In this document: positions 50,787-60,282 of the stretch, piece by piece | Layout: each line of letters begins with the position of its first letter | Numbering within the stretch: position 1 is the stretch's first letter | Assembly (NCBI GenBank): GCA_963640685.1 | Contig: CAVIAA010000001.1 | Location: forward strand, 62,001 to 126,000 | Direction: 5' to 3' | Source: SFEL01 sp963640685 | Lineage (GTDB): Bacteria; Bacillota; Clostridia; Christensenellales; CAG-138 | DNA: 64,000 nt | The notes under the pieces: generated by a model | Told to the model about the DNA's origin: nothing | The model's input: only the letters and a program-made list of their open reading frames with translations | Databases searched by the model: none | Program-made: the position numbers and the translations under genes

Positions 50787-51350
50787 TTAGCGAACGGTGG
50801 GGTCATCGTATACCGCTCTTGGCCCGCCAATGTACTTTGGACGGGTGCGCGCCATCACAAGATTGGCTTCGCCTATGTGCCTCGTGTTTGCGTGCACGGG
50901 TACCACAACGGGGTGCATATGCATACCTATGAGGGTACCGCCTATATCCATGCCCGCAGCGGCCTTGCCCTTTAGATCCTCGACCATAACGTGGTCGTCA
51001 AACTGCGCAACGGCCTCCATTGAAAAGGCGCCGCCCGCGTGAAGCTGCGGTTTTACCCATACCTGCTGAAGGTCGTATTTCTCCATGCACTCCCGCTCAA
51101 CTACGAGGCAGCGGTTGAGGTGCTCGCAGCACTGCACCGCAAGGTAAAGCCCCTTGGCTTTTATCTTGGGCAGCACGGCATCCATGACCGCCTTTGCGGC
51201 CTCAACCGAGGAGCCGGAGCCTATGCGCTTGCCGACTATCTCGCTGGTCGAGCAGCCAATTACCAGTATATCGCCCTTTTTGAGGGTATCCGCTGCGGCA
51301 AAAAGCTCGTCTATCGCGGCGGAGGCCTGTTCAAAGACCTTATCCATCAT
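50787..51350 (-). CDS. DUF436 / TIGR01440 family protein (YwlG-like)
   Basis: 187 residues. Family marks: GDILVIGCSTSEIVGKRIG near residue 27, LAVQCCEHLNRCLVVER near 70, KPQLHAGGAFSMEAVAQF near 100, AGMDIGGTLIGMHMHPVVVP near 130. Conserved in Firmicutes with no known function. Promoter TTGCAA-17-TATAAT on the minus strand at 51396-51424. Ends 80 bp before the structured RNA start. Confidence 0.88.
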   Translation of the reverse strand: MMDKVFEQASAAIDELFAAADTLKKGDILVIGCSTSEIVGKRIGSGSSVEAAKAVMDAVLPKIKAKGLYLAVQCCEHLNRCLVVERECMEKYDLQQVWVKPQLHAGGAFSMEAVAQFDDHVMVEDLKGKAAAGMDIGGTLIGMHMHPVVVPVHANTRHIGEANLVMARTRPKYIGGPRAVYDDPTVR

Positions 51351-51395
51351 AGCAGTATCAACTCCTTGAAAATGCTTTGGCAGTAAGCCGTATAA

Positions 51396-51424
51396 ATTAT
51401 AAGGCTAAAGGTACTCCGTTGCAA
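51396..51424 (-). promoter_or_regulatory. Promoter of the DUF436 gene
   Basis: TTGCAA (51419-51424), 17-bp spacer, TATAAT (51396-51401), read on the minus strand. Confidence 0.75.
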
Positions 51425-51503
51425 TAGCCCTGCGATTTTACCCCAACGCTAACACCGCACTTTTTTTCACAAAAAAGTACGTTTCGTTTGGCGCATAGTA
51501 TGG

Positions 51504-51509
51504 TATAAT
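51504..51509 (+). promoter_or_regulatory. -10 element of hpf/raiA
   Basis: TATAAT 68 bp before the chosen start codon; -35 region (TTTCGT at 16 bp) is weak. Confidence 0.5.
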
Positions 51510-51576
51510 CAAAAAAAGAGAAAAGCGCGGCGAACCGAGCATGCTTGAGCCGCTGCGCGGGAAAGGGGAAATGAAT

Positions 51577-52107
51577 ATGCGTATTTCTATCAACGGAAAA
51601 AACATCGAGGTATCCGATTATCTCAGCGACCTTGTGAAAAAGAAGGTCTCCAAGCTGGATAAGTATTTCCCTGAAGACACGGAGGTACATGTAACGCTTT
51701 CCGTAGAGAAGAACCGCCACATCGTCGAGATAACCATTCCCTATTCAGGCGGCATAATCCGCGGCGAGGAGGTCAGCGGCGATATGTACGCCTCCATAGA
51801 CACCGTGCTTGCCAAGGTTGAAAAGCAGATAGTGCGCCACCGTACCAAGCTCGAAAAGAATCTCCGCGCAGATGCCTTTGCCGCAGAGGAGGCAGGTTAT
51901 GCCGTAGAGGACGAGGAGGAAGAGGAGCATCAGGTCGTGCGCGTAAAGCGCTTTGCGATCAAGCCCATGGACGTTGAGGAGGCGGTACTCCAAATGGAGC
52001 TGCTGGGTCATTCCTTCTATGTATTCGAAAACGCGGAGGACGGCGAGGTAAATGTTCTGTACAGACGCAAGGACGGCAACTACGGTCTCATAGAGCCTGA
52101 AAGATAA
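51577..52107 (+). CDS. hpf: Ribosome hibernation promoting factor, long form (RaiA/HPF)
   Basis: 176 residues; ATG 51577 chosen for best spacing to AAAGGGG (another ATG lies at 51571). The N-terminal S30AE domain (ISINGKNIEVSDYLSDLVKKKVSKLDKYF) binds the ribosomal decoding area. An acidic linker (EDEEEEEHQ) leads to the C-terminal dimerisation domain (VKRFAIKPMDVEEAVLQMELLGHSFYVF), which joins two 70S ribosomes into a 100S dimer. Divergent from the DUF436 gene and the structured RNA. Confidence 0.95.
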   Translation: MRISINGKNIEVSDYLSDLVKKKVSKLDKYFPEDTEVHVTLSVEKNRHIVEITIPYSGGIIRGEEVSGDMYASIDTVLAKVEKQIVRHRTKLEKNLRADAFAAEEAGYAVEDEEEEEHQVVRVKRFAIKPMDVEEAVLQMELLGHSFYVFENAEDGEVNVLYRRKDGNYGLIEPER

Positions 52108-52140
52108 GCGATAATGAGAACGACAAAGACGCTTTTACAC

Positions 52141-52170
52141 AGCGGCACGCCATAGCGCGTGCCGCTTTTG
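52141..52170 (+). terminator. Terminator after hpf
   Basis: Perfect 10-bp stem AGCGGCACGC / GCGTGCCGCT, loop CATAGC, then TTT. Confidence 0.8.
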
Positions 52171-52175
52171 CGCTA

Positions 52176-52205
52176 TTGCAAAGGTGCGCCGGGCGGCATT
52201 ATAAT
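52176..52205 (+). promoter_or_regulatory. Promoter of the pth-mfd operon
   Basis: TTGCAA (52176-52181), 18-bp spacer, TATAAT (52200-52205). Confidence 0.7.
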
Positions 52206-52285
52206 GTAATCGTAAGAAAACAAACGGCGATATCCCCCATATGCAGGGCATATGAGGGCATGTTCGTGTACATGGAGGAATAAAA

Positions 52286-52933
52286 GTGTTCATAATAGTG
52301 GGCCTCGGCAACCCGGGCAGAGAATACGAGAATACACGTCACAACGTAGGCTTTATGACGCTGGATGTGCTGGCGGATAAATTCGGGATAGATATAAAAA
52401 GACATAACTTCAAGGCGGTCTTTGGCGAAGGGTATATCGGTACGGAAAAGGTCGTGTTGGCAAAGCCCGAGACATATATGAATTTATCCGGCTGGAGCGT
52501 TATGGAGCTTTGCGGCTGGTATAAGCCGGAGCATGACCGGCTTCTGCTGATATATGACGATATAGATATACCCGTGGGCAGCATACGCATACGGGGCGGC
52601 GGCTCCTCGGGCACGCACAACGGCATGAGAAGCGTCATATATCAGCTGGGCTATGATGACTTTCCGCGGATACGTGTAGGTATAGGCAAGGCGGACGGGC
52701 AAAAGGGGCTTATTGCCCATGTCCTCGGCGCACCGGAGGGGGAGGACAGGGAAAAGCTCATAGCCGCCATAAAGGATGCGGCGGATGCGGCGGAGCTTAT
52801 AGTCGGCGGAGAGCTGCAGGAGGCACAGGCGAGGTACAATAAGCGCCCAAAGAAGCCCAAACCGCCAAAGCCGGAGCAGGACGAAGCAGCACAGCAAGAA
52901 GAAGCGCAGCACGAGGAAGAGGAGCAGAATTAA
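52286..52933 (+). CDS. pth: Peptidyl-tRNA hydrolase
   Basis: 215 residues, GTG start after GGAGG. GLGNPGREYENTRHNVGFM holds the catalytic His near 20; KPETYMNLSGWSV, YDDIDIPVGSIRIRGGGSSGTHNGMRS follow. Releases peptides from stalled peptidyl-tRNA. The C-terminal 30 residues are an extra Lys/Pro then Glu/Gln-rich tail (KPEQDEAAQQEEAQHEEEEQ). mfd begins at the base after the stop, as in the Bacillus spoVC-mfd pair. Confidence 0.95.
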   Translation: MFIIVGLGNPGREYENTRHNVGFMTLDVLADKFGIDIKRHNFKAVFGEGYIGTEKVVLAKPETYMNLSGWSVMELCGWYKPEHDRLLLIYDDIDIPVGSIRIRGGGSSGTHNGMRSVIYQLGYDDFPRIRVGIGKADGQKGLIAHVLGAPEGEDREKLIAAIKDAADAAELIVGGELQEAQARYNKRPKKPKPPKPEQDEAAQQEEAQHEEEEQN

Positions 52934-55900
52934 GTGACTGACCCGCTGATAAAAATACTGGATAAGCACCCGGAATATATGCGGCTCAAGGAAGCCGTGT
53001 TAAAGGGCGAGGGTCCTGCCGGTGTGTTTGGCCTCGGCGAAAGCCATAAGGGGCATGTTGCGGCTGCGCTGTCGGCAAACAGGGCAGTGCTGCTCGTTGC
53101 ACCGAATGAGGTCGCTGCGGCAAAACTGAACGACGACATCGCCTGCTACGGTGTGCGATCCGTACACTTTCCGACGAGAGAAATACCGCTTGCCGGAAAG
53201 GGCTTCGCTGCGAGGGACGGAATAGAGGAGCGGAGGGTGGCGGTGCTGTCCGCCCTATCATCGGGCGAGAAAATGACCGTTGTTACCTGCATACAGGCGC
53301 TCATGCAGCGCTTGGCTTCTCCCGAGGTGATAAGAGATAGCCGGCACAGCTACAAAACGACACAAACCATCGAACCGCGAGATATGGTCGCAGAGCTCGT
53401 GCTCGCGGGCTACGAAAGGGTAGATGTATGCGAGGCACCGGGGCAGGTCTGCCTGCGCGGAGGCTATGTGGACGTATATCCGCTCTCCGCTGAAAACCCG
53501 GCAAGGATAGAGTTTTTTGACGATGAAATAGATACTATAAGGATATACGACCCGCTGACACAGCGCTCGCTGGAAAATGTTGAGCAGATAGACGTCCCGC
53601 CGGGAACGGAGGCCCCGATAACGGCTAAAGCGCGGGAGAGGACGGTCAAGCTGCTGGAAAAGCGGGGGGAGAGCGAGCTTACTTCTTTGCTGAAGGCGGG
53701 CGGAAGGCCGAGCAACCCGGCTGCGCTGCTGCCGCTGCTGTATCCTGAAGAGAAGACCCTTTTTGACTATATCGACGGCGAGTGGATAATACTCATAGAC
53801 GAGCCGACGAGGCTCGAGGAGAGCGGAAAGATCGCCTATCAGGAATTTCTGGATGGGGCATCTGCGCTTATCAAGTCCGGCGAGATACTTCCGGAGCAGG
53901 CCGGTCTTGAGGTATCTCCGCTCGAGACGATAAAGCGGATGGACACGAAGTGCACCGCTATGATGTTTGCGCTGACCAGAAGCTATAACCTGATCGGTCA
54001 GCGCTGCATATTCAGGTTCGATACCAGACCGATATCCAGATACATCGGGCGGGAGGAGCTGCTCTCGGAGGATATAGAGGCCTGGAAAAAGAGCAAGACC
54101 AGCGTGCTGATATACGCGGGCAGCCACGCAAAGCGGCTTCAGGACAGACTGCTGGATCTCGACCATATAGTGCCGATAAAGGAAAAGCTGGATAGGGACA
54201 TTGTGCCGGGCGAGGTGCTGATAATCGAGCGGCAGCTGAACCACGGCTTTGAATACCCGGAGCTGTCGCTTGCGGTCGTAACGGAAAACGAGCTGTACGG
54301 CACCGAAAACCGAAGGCCTGCGGACAGCCGAAAAAAGCATAAAAAGCCGCAGCTGGTATTCAGTGAGCTGAACGTAGGCGACCTCGTAGTGCATGAGCTG
54401 CACGGCATAGGCCGCTTTGTGGGCGTGGAGACGCTCACGGTGGGCGGCGTTCAAAAGGACTATCTGCACCTCGTGTACTCGGGCGGGGATAAGCTGTATA
54501 TTCCTACGGATCAGCTGGACAGGGTACAAAAGTACATAGGCGGCGGCGAGGATACGGCGGCGCAGCACCTTTCAAAGCTGGGCAGCGGCGAGTGGCAGAG
54601 GACGGTATCAAGAACGCGCGAAAGCGTAAAAAAGCTCGCCTTCGACCTTGTGCGCCTGTATGGAGAGCGGCAAAAGCTCAAGGGCTTCAGGTTTTCACCG
54701 GATACGCCGTGGCAGCGCAAGCTGGAGGACAGCTTTCCATACGAGCCCACGCCGGATCAGCTCACATGCATTGAGGAAATAAAGGCGGATATGGAGAGCG
54801 GCAAAGTGATGGATAGGCTGCTCTGCGGCGACGTTGGCTACGGCAAGACGGAGGTCGCGCTGCGTGCCGCGTTCAAGGCGGTGATGGACGGCAAGCAGTG
54901 CGCAATACTGGTGCCGACGACGATATTAGCGCAGCAGCACTATAACACCATAGCCGCGAGGTTCGATGGCTTCCCCGTTCACGTTGCCCTGCTTTCCCGC
55001 TTTAAAACGGCAAAGGAAGAGGAACGGATAATCGAAGGGCTGAAAAACGGCAGCGTAGATGTCGTGGTCGGCACACACAAGCTGCTTTCAAAGAGCGTAA
55101 AATTCAAGGATCTCGGCCTTTTGATAATAGACGAGGAGCAGCGCTTCGGCGTTGGGCACAAGGAGCAGATAAAGAACCTTCGCCAGTCGGTAGATGTGCT
55201 TACTCTTTCGGCAACGCCGATACCGAGAACGCTGCATATGTCTATGACCGGCATACGGGATATGTCGGTAATTGAGACGCCGCCCTCGCAGCGGTATCCG
55301 GTGCAGACCTATGTGATGGAGTACAGCGAGCCTGTCGTGCGGGAGGCGATACTAAAGGAGATCGGCCGCGGCGGGCAGGTGTATTTCGTATATAATAACG
55401 TTCGCAATATGGAGCAGTTTGCGGCCAAGCTCAGGGAGCTGGTGCCGGAGGCACGGGTGTGCTTCGCGCATGGGCAGATGCATGAGCGGGTGCTGGAAAA
55501 CACCATGCTGGAGTTTATGGAGCATAACTACGACGTTCTGCTTTGCAGCACCATAATCGAGAGCGGGCTGGACATACAGAACGTGAACACCATAATAATA
55601 GCGGATGCGGACGCTATGGGGCTTTCGCAGCTGTATCAGCTCAGGGGGCGCGTTGGGCGCGGTGTAAGGCTGGGGTATGCCTACCTCACCTACCGGCCGA
55701 ACAAGGCCATGAGCGAAACGGCGGAAAAGCGGCTGATTGCGATACGGGAGCTTACGCAGTTCGGCTCCGGCTTTAAGATAGCGCTGAGAGACCTTGAAAT
55801 ACGCGGCGCGGGCAACCTATTGGGGCCGGAGCAGCACGGGCATATGGAGGCCATAGGCTACGACCTTTACTGCAAGATTGTTGACAGCGCCGTTCGGGAG

Positions 55901-56380
55901 GCAAAGGGCGAGGAGCTGCCGAAGGATATAGAGACTGTCGTGGAAATACCTATTTCCGCAAACATACCCAAGGGCTATATACCGAGGGAGGCAGAGCGGC
56001 TTTCGATGTACAAGCGCATAGCCTTTATAACGGCGCAGGCGGATGTATACGACGTACAGGATGAGCTTATCGACAGGTATGGCGACATACCCGAGGAGGT
56101 TCAGAACCTGATATTCATAGCGCTTATAAAGGAGGAGGCGCAGCGAGCATACATACAGCGGCTCATGGTCAGAGAGGGTGAAATATGCATCAGCTTTGAC
56201 CCGGAGGCGCCGATGAACGGGGCAAAGCTGTTTGCGGCGGCAAATTCCATCTCGGGCGCTGCGGTGCTGCCGGAGGAAACGCCGGCGGTCGTGATACGAC
56301 GGCCGAAGGCTGATGTGAAAAAGTTGTGCAGCGAGCTGACACAGATTGTTTACATGCTTGCGGATTGCATAGACAAGTAA
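52934..56380 (+). CDS. mfd: Transcription-repair coupling factor
   Basis: 1148 residues, GTG start immediately after pth. UvrB-like N-terminal domains (to about 330), RNA-polymerase-interacting CarD-like domain near 475-540 (ELNVGDLVVHELHGIGRFVGVE), SF2 translocase with Walker A GDVGYGKTE near 632 and DEEQ box IIDEEQRFG near 735, and the C-terminal TRCF domain. Removes polymerase stalled at DNA lesions and recruits UvrA. Full length. Confidence 0.97.
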   Translation: MTDPLIKILDKHPEYMRLKEAVLKGEGPAGVFGLGESHKGHVAAALSANRAVLLVAPNEVAAAKLNDDIACYGVRSVHFPTREIPLAGKGFAARDGIEERRVAVLSALSSGEKMTVVTCIQALMQRLASPEVIRDSRHSYKTTQTIEPRDMVAELVLAGYERVDVCEAPGQVCLRGGYVDVYPLSAENPARIEFFDDEIDTIRIYDPLTQRSLENVEQIDVPPGTEAPITAKARERTVKLLEKRGESELTSLLKAGGRPSNPAALLPLLYPEEKTLFDYIDGEWIILIDEPTRLEESGKIAYQEFLDGASALIKSGEILPEQAGLEVSPLETIKRMDTKCTAMMFALTRSYNLIGQRCIFRFDTRPISRYIGREELLSEDIEAWKKSKTSVLIYAGSHAKRLQDRLLDLDHIVPIKEKLDRDIVPGEVLIIERQLNHGFEYPELSLAVVTENELYGTENRRPADSRKKHKKPQLVFSELNVGDLVVHELHGIGRFVGVETLTVGGVQKDYLHLVYSGGDKLYIPTDQLDRVQKYIGGGEDTAAQHLSKLGSGEWQRTVSRTRESVKKLAFDLVRLYGERQKLKGFRFSPDTPWQRKLEDSFPYEPTPDQLTCIEEIKADMESGKVMDRLLCGDVGYGKTEVALRAAFKAVMDGKQCAILVPTTILAQQHYNTIAARFDGFPVHVALLSRFKTAKEEERIIEGLKNGSVDVVVGTHKLLSKSVKFKDLGLLIIDEEQRFGVGHKEQIKNLRQSVDVLTLSATPIPRTLHMSMTGIRDMSVIETPPSQRYPVQTYVMEYSEPVVREAILKEIGRGGQVYFVYNNVRNMEQFAAKLRELVPEARVCFAHGQMHERVLENTMLEFMEHNYDVLLCSTIIESGLDIQNVNTIIIADADAMGLSQLYQLRGRVGRGVRLGYAYLTYRPNKAMSETAEKRLIAIRELTQFGSGFKIALRDLEIRGAGNLLGPEQHGHMEAIGYDLYCKIVDSAVREAKGEELPKDIETVVEIPISANIPKGYIPREAERLSMYKRIAFITAQADVYDVQDELIDRYGDIPEEVQNLIFIALIKEEAQRAYIQRLMVREGEICISFDPEAPMNGAKLFAAANSISGAAVLPEETPAVVIRRPKADVKKLCSELTQIVYMLADCIDK

Positions 56381-56455
56381 ATAAAGCTATAATCAAACGA
56401 GCAAAGCATGGGTAGGCTCAGGCTAAAATGCCCAAGGATAGGAGAAAAAGACATA

Positions 56456-57841
56456 ATGAAGAAAATTTTCGCGGCGGCGCTGGCAATTGCCATGATGCTT
56501 ACAACGGCAGGATGCATCAGCATTACCTCGAGCACGAGCGACACATCGGCGGCAGATGCAGACGTGGCGGTCGCCACTATCGGTGACAGGGAAGTTGCAT
56601 TCAGCGAGTACAAGCAGCTTTTTGATCTGTATGCGGGCTATTACGCCATGATGGGCTATGACATATCCACCGACGAGGAAGCGACACAGCAGCTTCAGGA
56701 TGACGTGATAGATGCTCTCGTGCTCAACGAGATAATAGCTTATCAGGCGGCGGAGGCAGGCTTTAACCAGCTTAGCGAGGAAAAGCTTGCCGAGATAGAG
56801 AAAAACGCACAGGAAGACCTTGAAAGCATCGTTGAAGAGTGCAAAGCACAGGCGGAGAGCGATGCAGAGGACGACAGCAGCGTAAACGTTGAGGAGAGGA
56901 CTGCGGAGTACGTTGCGGATCAGGCGGAGAGCTACGCCGGCGAGCGCATGACTGCCGATGAGTTCGGCGAGTGGATACAGGAAAACTACATTGAAAACGC
57001 AATAGGCGGGGCCTTCCGCGAGGAAATGGTAAAGGATGTAACGGTATCCGACAGCAGCATACAAAGCTGGTATGACGAAAACCTTGAGCAGCAGAAGGCA
57101 GACTATGACGAAGATCCGGAGGGGTATAAGTCCGCAAAGGAGACTGAGGAGCTTTACGGCGGTTCTCCGGTGCTGTATACTCCCGAGGGATACAGCAGAG
57201 TGCTGGAGATACTGATAACCCCGACCGACGCGATATCCGAGGAATACAGCAACAAGTTTGACGAGATGCAGAACCTCGAGAGCGAGTACGGCGAGCTTGC
57301 CTTTACCGTGCAGGTGGAGGGCGGCACGGGTGCCGCAAGGCTGAACGAGATAAAGAAGGAATATAAGGCGGCGAAGGCCGAGGCGGATAAGCTGCTGGAC
57401 GAGTACTTCAAACCCTCCGTTGAAAAGGCGAATGAGGCGTATGCAAAGCTGCAGGCCGGCGAAAAGTTGGAGGATGTTGCAGCGGAATATTCTGACGAGA
57501 CAAACGCGCCGGAAAAGGGGCTGCTGATAAGCCAGAAGAGCAGCAGCTATGACTGGAGCGACGAGATTAAGGCAGCCTTTGCAAAGCTCAAGCTGGGCGA
57601 GTATACAAAGCCTATAAAGGATGATAACGGCGTACATATACTCTACTATCTTTCCGATGAGCCGGCCGGCGAAATTCCTCTTGATGACGTAAAGGACGCT
57701 ATACGCGAGCTGCTCCTTGACGATGCACAGCAGGAGGAATGGAACCAGATGCTGGAGACCTGGAAGAACGACGGCAGCGTATCTCTAAATGAAGAGCTTA
57801 TACGCAGCGTAGCCTACAACTCCTCCGAGCCCGTTGGCTAA
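56456..57841 (+). CDS. PrsA/SurA-like peptidyl-prolyl isomerase lipoprotein
   Basis: 461 residues from ATG 56456. Lipoprotein signal MKKIFAAALAIAMMLTTAGC with acylated Cys20; SurA N-terminal chaperone domain (about 45-220), a helical linker rich in Glu/Ala/Lys, and a parvulin rotamase domain (GYSRVLEILITP and later LKLGEYTKPIKDDNGVHILYYLSDE, about 240-420). The rotamase is split by a helical insertion of about 80 residues (TVQVEGGTGAARLNEIKKEY). Folds secreted proteins outside the membrane. Confidence 0.9.
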   Translation: MKKIFAAALAIAMMLTTAGCISITSSTSDTSAADADVAVATIGDREVAFSEYKQLFDLYAGYYAMMGYDISTDEEATQQLQDDVIDALVLNEIIAYQAAEAGFNQLSEEKLAEIEKNAQEDLESIVEECKAQAESDAEDDSSVNVEERTAEYVADQAESYAGERMTADEFGEWIQENYIENAIGGAFREEMVKDVTVSDSSIQSWYDENLEQQKADYDEDPEGYKSAKETEELYGGSPVLYTPEGYSRVLEILITPTDAISEEYSNKFDEMQNLESEYGELAFTVQVEGGTGAARLNEIKKEYKAAKAEADKLLDEYFKPSVEKANEAYAKLQAGEKLEDVAAEYSDETNAPEKGLLISQKSSSYDWSDEIKAAFAKLKLGEYTKPIKDDNGVHILYYLSDEPAGEIPLDDVKDAIRELLLDDAQQEEWNQMLETWKNDGSVSLNEELIRSVAYNSSEPVG

Positions 57842-57860
57842 ACAAAGCTGAAAACGGCAG

Positions 57861-57887
57861 ACCGGGCGAAAGCCCGGTTTGTTTTTT
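57861..57887 (+). terminator. Terminator after the isomerase gene
   Basis: ACCGGGC / GCCCGGT stem with GAAA loop, then TTGTTTTTTT. Confidence 0.9.
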
Positions 57888-57936
57888 TGCCCCGCATGTG
57901 GTAAGCTAATTAAAAACATATTTTGGGAGGACGTAC

Positions 57937-58194
57937 ATGCGTCTAGATAAATACCTGAAGGTATCAAGGATAATAAAGCGCAGAACGGTCGCAAGCGAGG
58001 CGGCGTCGCTGGGCAGGATACAGATAAACGGCAAGGTCGCAAAGCCCTCGAGCGAGGTAAAGGAGGGAGATACGCTGGATATACTCATGGGCGGCAGGCA
58101 CACCGTAGTAAAGGTAACGAGCGTTCAGGAGTTTACGACAAAGGCCGCAGCAGCGGAAATGTACGAGTTGATATCTCGGGGCGGAGAGGAATGA
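57937..58194 (+). CDS. rqcP: S4-domain ribosome quality control protein RqcP (YabO)
   Basis: 85 residues: MRLDKYLKVSRIIKRRTVASEAASLGRIQINGKVAKPSSEVKEGD is a standalone S4 RNA-binding domain. RqcP acts with RqcH in tagging nascent chains on split 50S subunits. In Bacillus it lies in the same mfd neighbourhood. The stop overlaps ispDF (ATGA). Confidence 0.92.
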   Translation: MRLDKYLKVSRIIKRRTVASEAASLGRIQINGKVAKPSSEVKEGDTLDILMGGRHTVVKVTSVQEFTTKAAAAEMYELISRGGEE

Positions 58195-59294
58195 AGGTAA
58201 CAGGTATAATTCCTGCGGCGGGAGCCTCGCGGCGAATGGGCAGGGATAAGCTGACGATGGTCTTTGGCGGCAAAACGGTGCTGCGCCGCTCTGTTGAGGC
58301 GCTGATGAGCGCCGGAGTGACGGATATAATAATCGCCGTCTCGGATGCCACAAGACAGGAGGCGGAGTCTCTGAAGAAAATGTACGGCGTTAGGCTTGTT
58401 GGTGGCGGCGAAACGCGCGGAGACTCGGTATACAACGCCCTTATTAAGGCGGATTGCGACATAGCTCTGATACACGATGGAGCGCGGTGCCTGGTCAGCG
58501 AGGAGATCATCAGAGACAGCATACGCTCTGCTGAAGAATACGGCAGCGGCGTCGCCGCAATACCCGCACGGGATACCATGTGGAGAGACGGTGAAATAGT
58601 TGACCGGAGCGGCATAATGCTTGCGCAGACACCGCAGGCGTTTGAATACAGGCGGATAATGGCCGCATACGAGGCGGCAAGGAAAAGCGGCATACAGGCG
58701 ACCGACGACTGTGCGCTGTACAGGCGGCTTTTCAGGGAGGTGCATTATTCAATGGGCAGCATAATGAACCAAAAGCTGACCGCGACAGAGGATGTTGAAA
58801 TGTTTGAGCGGCTCACGCAAAGGCAGCGCATAGGCTATGGTGAAGATACCCACCGGCTTACCGAGGGGAGAAGGCTTGTGATAGGCGGTGTGGAAATACC
58901 GTTTAGGCTTGGCCTGCTGGGTCATTCGGATGCCGATGTTCTCATTCATGCTGTGATAGACGCGCTGCTTGGCGCCGCCGCGTTGGGGGACATAGGCGGG
59001 ATGTTTCCGGATTCCTCGCCGGAATACAAGGATATAGATTCACTGCTGCTGCTTGAGCGGGCATGGAGCCGCGTCAGCAGCGAGGGCTATTCCGTAAGCT
59101 CAGTTGATGCCACGGTAATAGCGCAGGAGCCTAAGCTCGCGCCGTATATAGACGACATGCGCCGCAGCATAGCCCGTGCCATAGGCTGCGGCGAAGTGCT
59201 TGTCAGCGTAAAAGCCACTACGCCGGAGCACACGGGTCCCGAGGGGAGCCTTGAGTGCATAACGGCTCGCTGCGTATGTATGATAAGCGGGTAA
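58191..59294 (+). CDS. ispDF: Bifunctional IspD/IspF isoprenoid synthesis enzyme
   Basis: 367 residues. IspD part (1 to about 220): IIPAAGASRRMGRDKL nucleotide site, DGARCLVS, TPQAFEY, TDDCAL. IspF part (about 222-367): YGEDTHRL (metal Asp and His), HSDADVLIHAVIDALLGAAALGDIG, KATTPEHTGPEG. Carries out the CTP-transfer and cyclodiphosphate steps of the MEP pathway. IspE, the intervening step, is not here. Fusion known in proteobacteria and some Clostridia. Confidence 0.95.
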   Translation: MKVTGIIPAAGASRRMGRDKLTMVFGGKTVLRRSVEALMSAGVTDIIIAVSDATRQEAESLKKMYGVRLVGGGETRGDSVYNALIKADCDIALIHDGARCLVSEEIIRDSIRSAEEYGSGVAAIPARDTMWRDGEIVDRSGIMLAQTPQAFEYRRIMAAYEAARKSGIQATDDCALYRRLFREVHYSMGSIMNQKLTATEDVEMFERLTQRQRIGYGEDTHRLTEGRRLVIGGVEIPFRLGLLGHSDADVLIHAVIDALLGAAALGDIGGMFPDSSPEYKDIDSLLLLERAWSRVSSEGYSVSSVDATVIAQEPKLAPYIDDMRRSIARAIGCGEVLVSVKATTPEHTGPEGSLECITARCVCMISG

Positions 59295-59369
59295 CACGAG
59301 TGTAGATAACGTGTGGTATTAAAAATGCAATGCTGTATGCTGCAGCAAAGAAATAATATTGGGGTACAT

Positions 59370-60110
59370 ATGCTTTTACACGAACGGATATACCACGACA
59401 TATTTAAGCTGATAGCAGATGGAAACTACAAAAGGGGCGATCTTCTGCCAAGCGAAAAGAGACTGATGGAGCAATATCATTGCAGCTTGGCTCCTGTTCG
59501 TCAGGCGATGGGGCAGCTGGAGCAGCTGGGGCTGGTAGAGAGGCGTAGGGGCAAGGGGACCTTTGTCCGGGCAAGCGGCGCGTCCGATTTCAGGCTGGAT
59601 CTTGTAGGCTTTACCGGGGCGCTGTATGACGAGAGGGATAAATGGGTATACAAAACAAGATGCATTGAGCTCATTAAGGCAAACGAAGAGCTGGCTGAAA
59701 AACTTTCTGTTGTGCCGGGTGCAGAGGTCATATACGTTGAGCGGGAGGGTTGGTTTAAGGATGTGCCGATACAGCTTTCAAAGCATTATCTGCCCGACAC
59801 CGACTTTTATGACGAAATTAAAGAAGCGGGAGATATACAGTTCTGGCGTTTTTTGCTGGAAGGAAAGCTGGGATTGCATATGGTGGATGCCGTAGATGAG
59901 GTGCATGCCGACCTTGCCATACAGGAGCTTGATGGAATATTTCCGCCGTACAAGGGTTATCCCATGCCGCTAATGGTGGTGGAGCGCACCTCGAGGGACA
60001 GAACTGGCAGAGTGCAGGACTATACGGTGTTTTATATAGCCAATTTTAAGGCTGGGGGAAAAACGGTAAGTCACAGATATACAATAAACGAAAGCCAGAT
60101 ATATAAATAG
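59370..60110 (+). CDS. GntR/HutC family regulator with UTRA domain
   Basis: 246 residues from ATG 59370 (MLLHERIYHDIFKLI). Winged helix: GDLLPSEKRLMEQYHCSLAPVRQAMGQLEQLGLVERRRGKGTFV, then a UTRA effector domain (about 85-235). Immediately upstream of and probably controlling the isoaspartyl dipeptidase and YfcC transporter genes, whose promoter overlaps a palindrome. Confidence 0.9.
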   Translation: MLLHERIYHDIFKLIADGNYKRGDLLPSEKRLMEQYHCSLAPVRQAMGQLEQLGLVERRRGKGTFVRASGASDFRLDLVGFTGALYDERDKWVYKTRCIELIKANEELAEKLSVVPGAEVIYVEREGWFKDVPIQLSKHYLPDTDFYDEIKEAGDIQFWRFLLEGKLGLHMVDAVDEVHADLAIQELDGIFPPYKGYPMPLMVVERTSRDRTGRVQDYTVFYIANFKAGGKTVSHRYTINESQIYK

Positions 60111-60158
60111 ACGCAGCCGTATATTTACGTGTCCGGCTGTTCTTCTGTCAGATTGCTG

Positions 60159-60190
60159 TTGACTAAAACAAAACATTATAATATTATAGT
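60159..60190 (+). promoter_or_regulatory. Promoter and palindrome before the dipeptidase gene
   Basis: TTGACT (60159-60164), 17-bp spacer, TATTAT (60182-60187). TATAATATTATA (60177-60188) is a perfect palindrome lying on the -10, extended by ACA/TGT outside one mismatch. Position suits repression by the GntR product. Confidence 0.6.
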
Positions 60191-60282
60191 GTTAATAAAG
60201 TGTGTCCGCTTAGGACGTCATAAGCAGATGCATATACAGTTCGTTTATGAAATTTGACAATTCACACAAAAGGAGCGAAGGA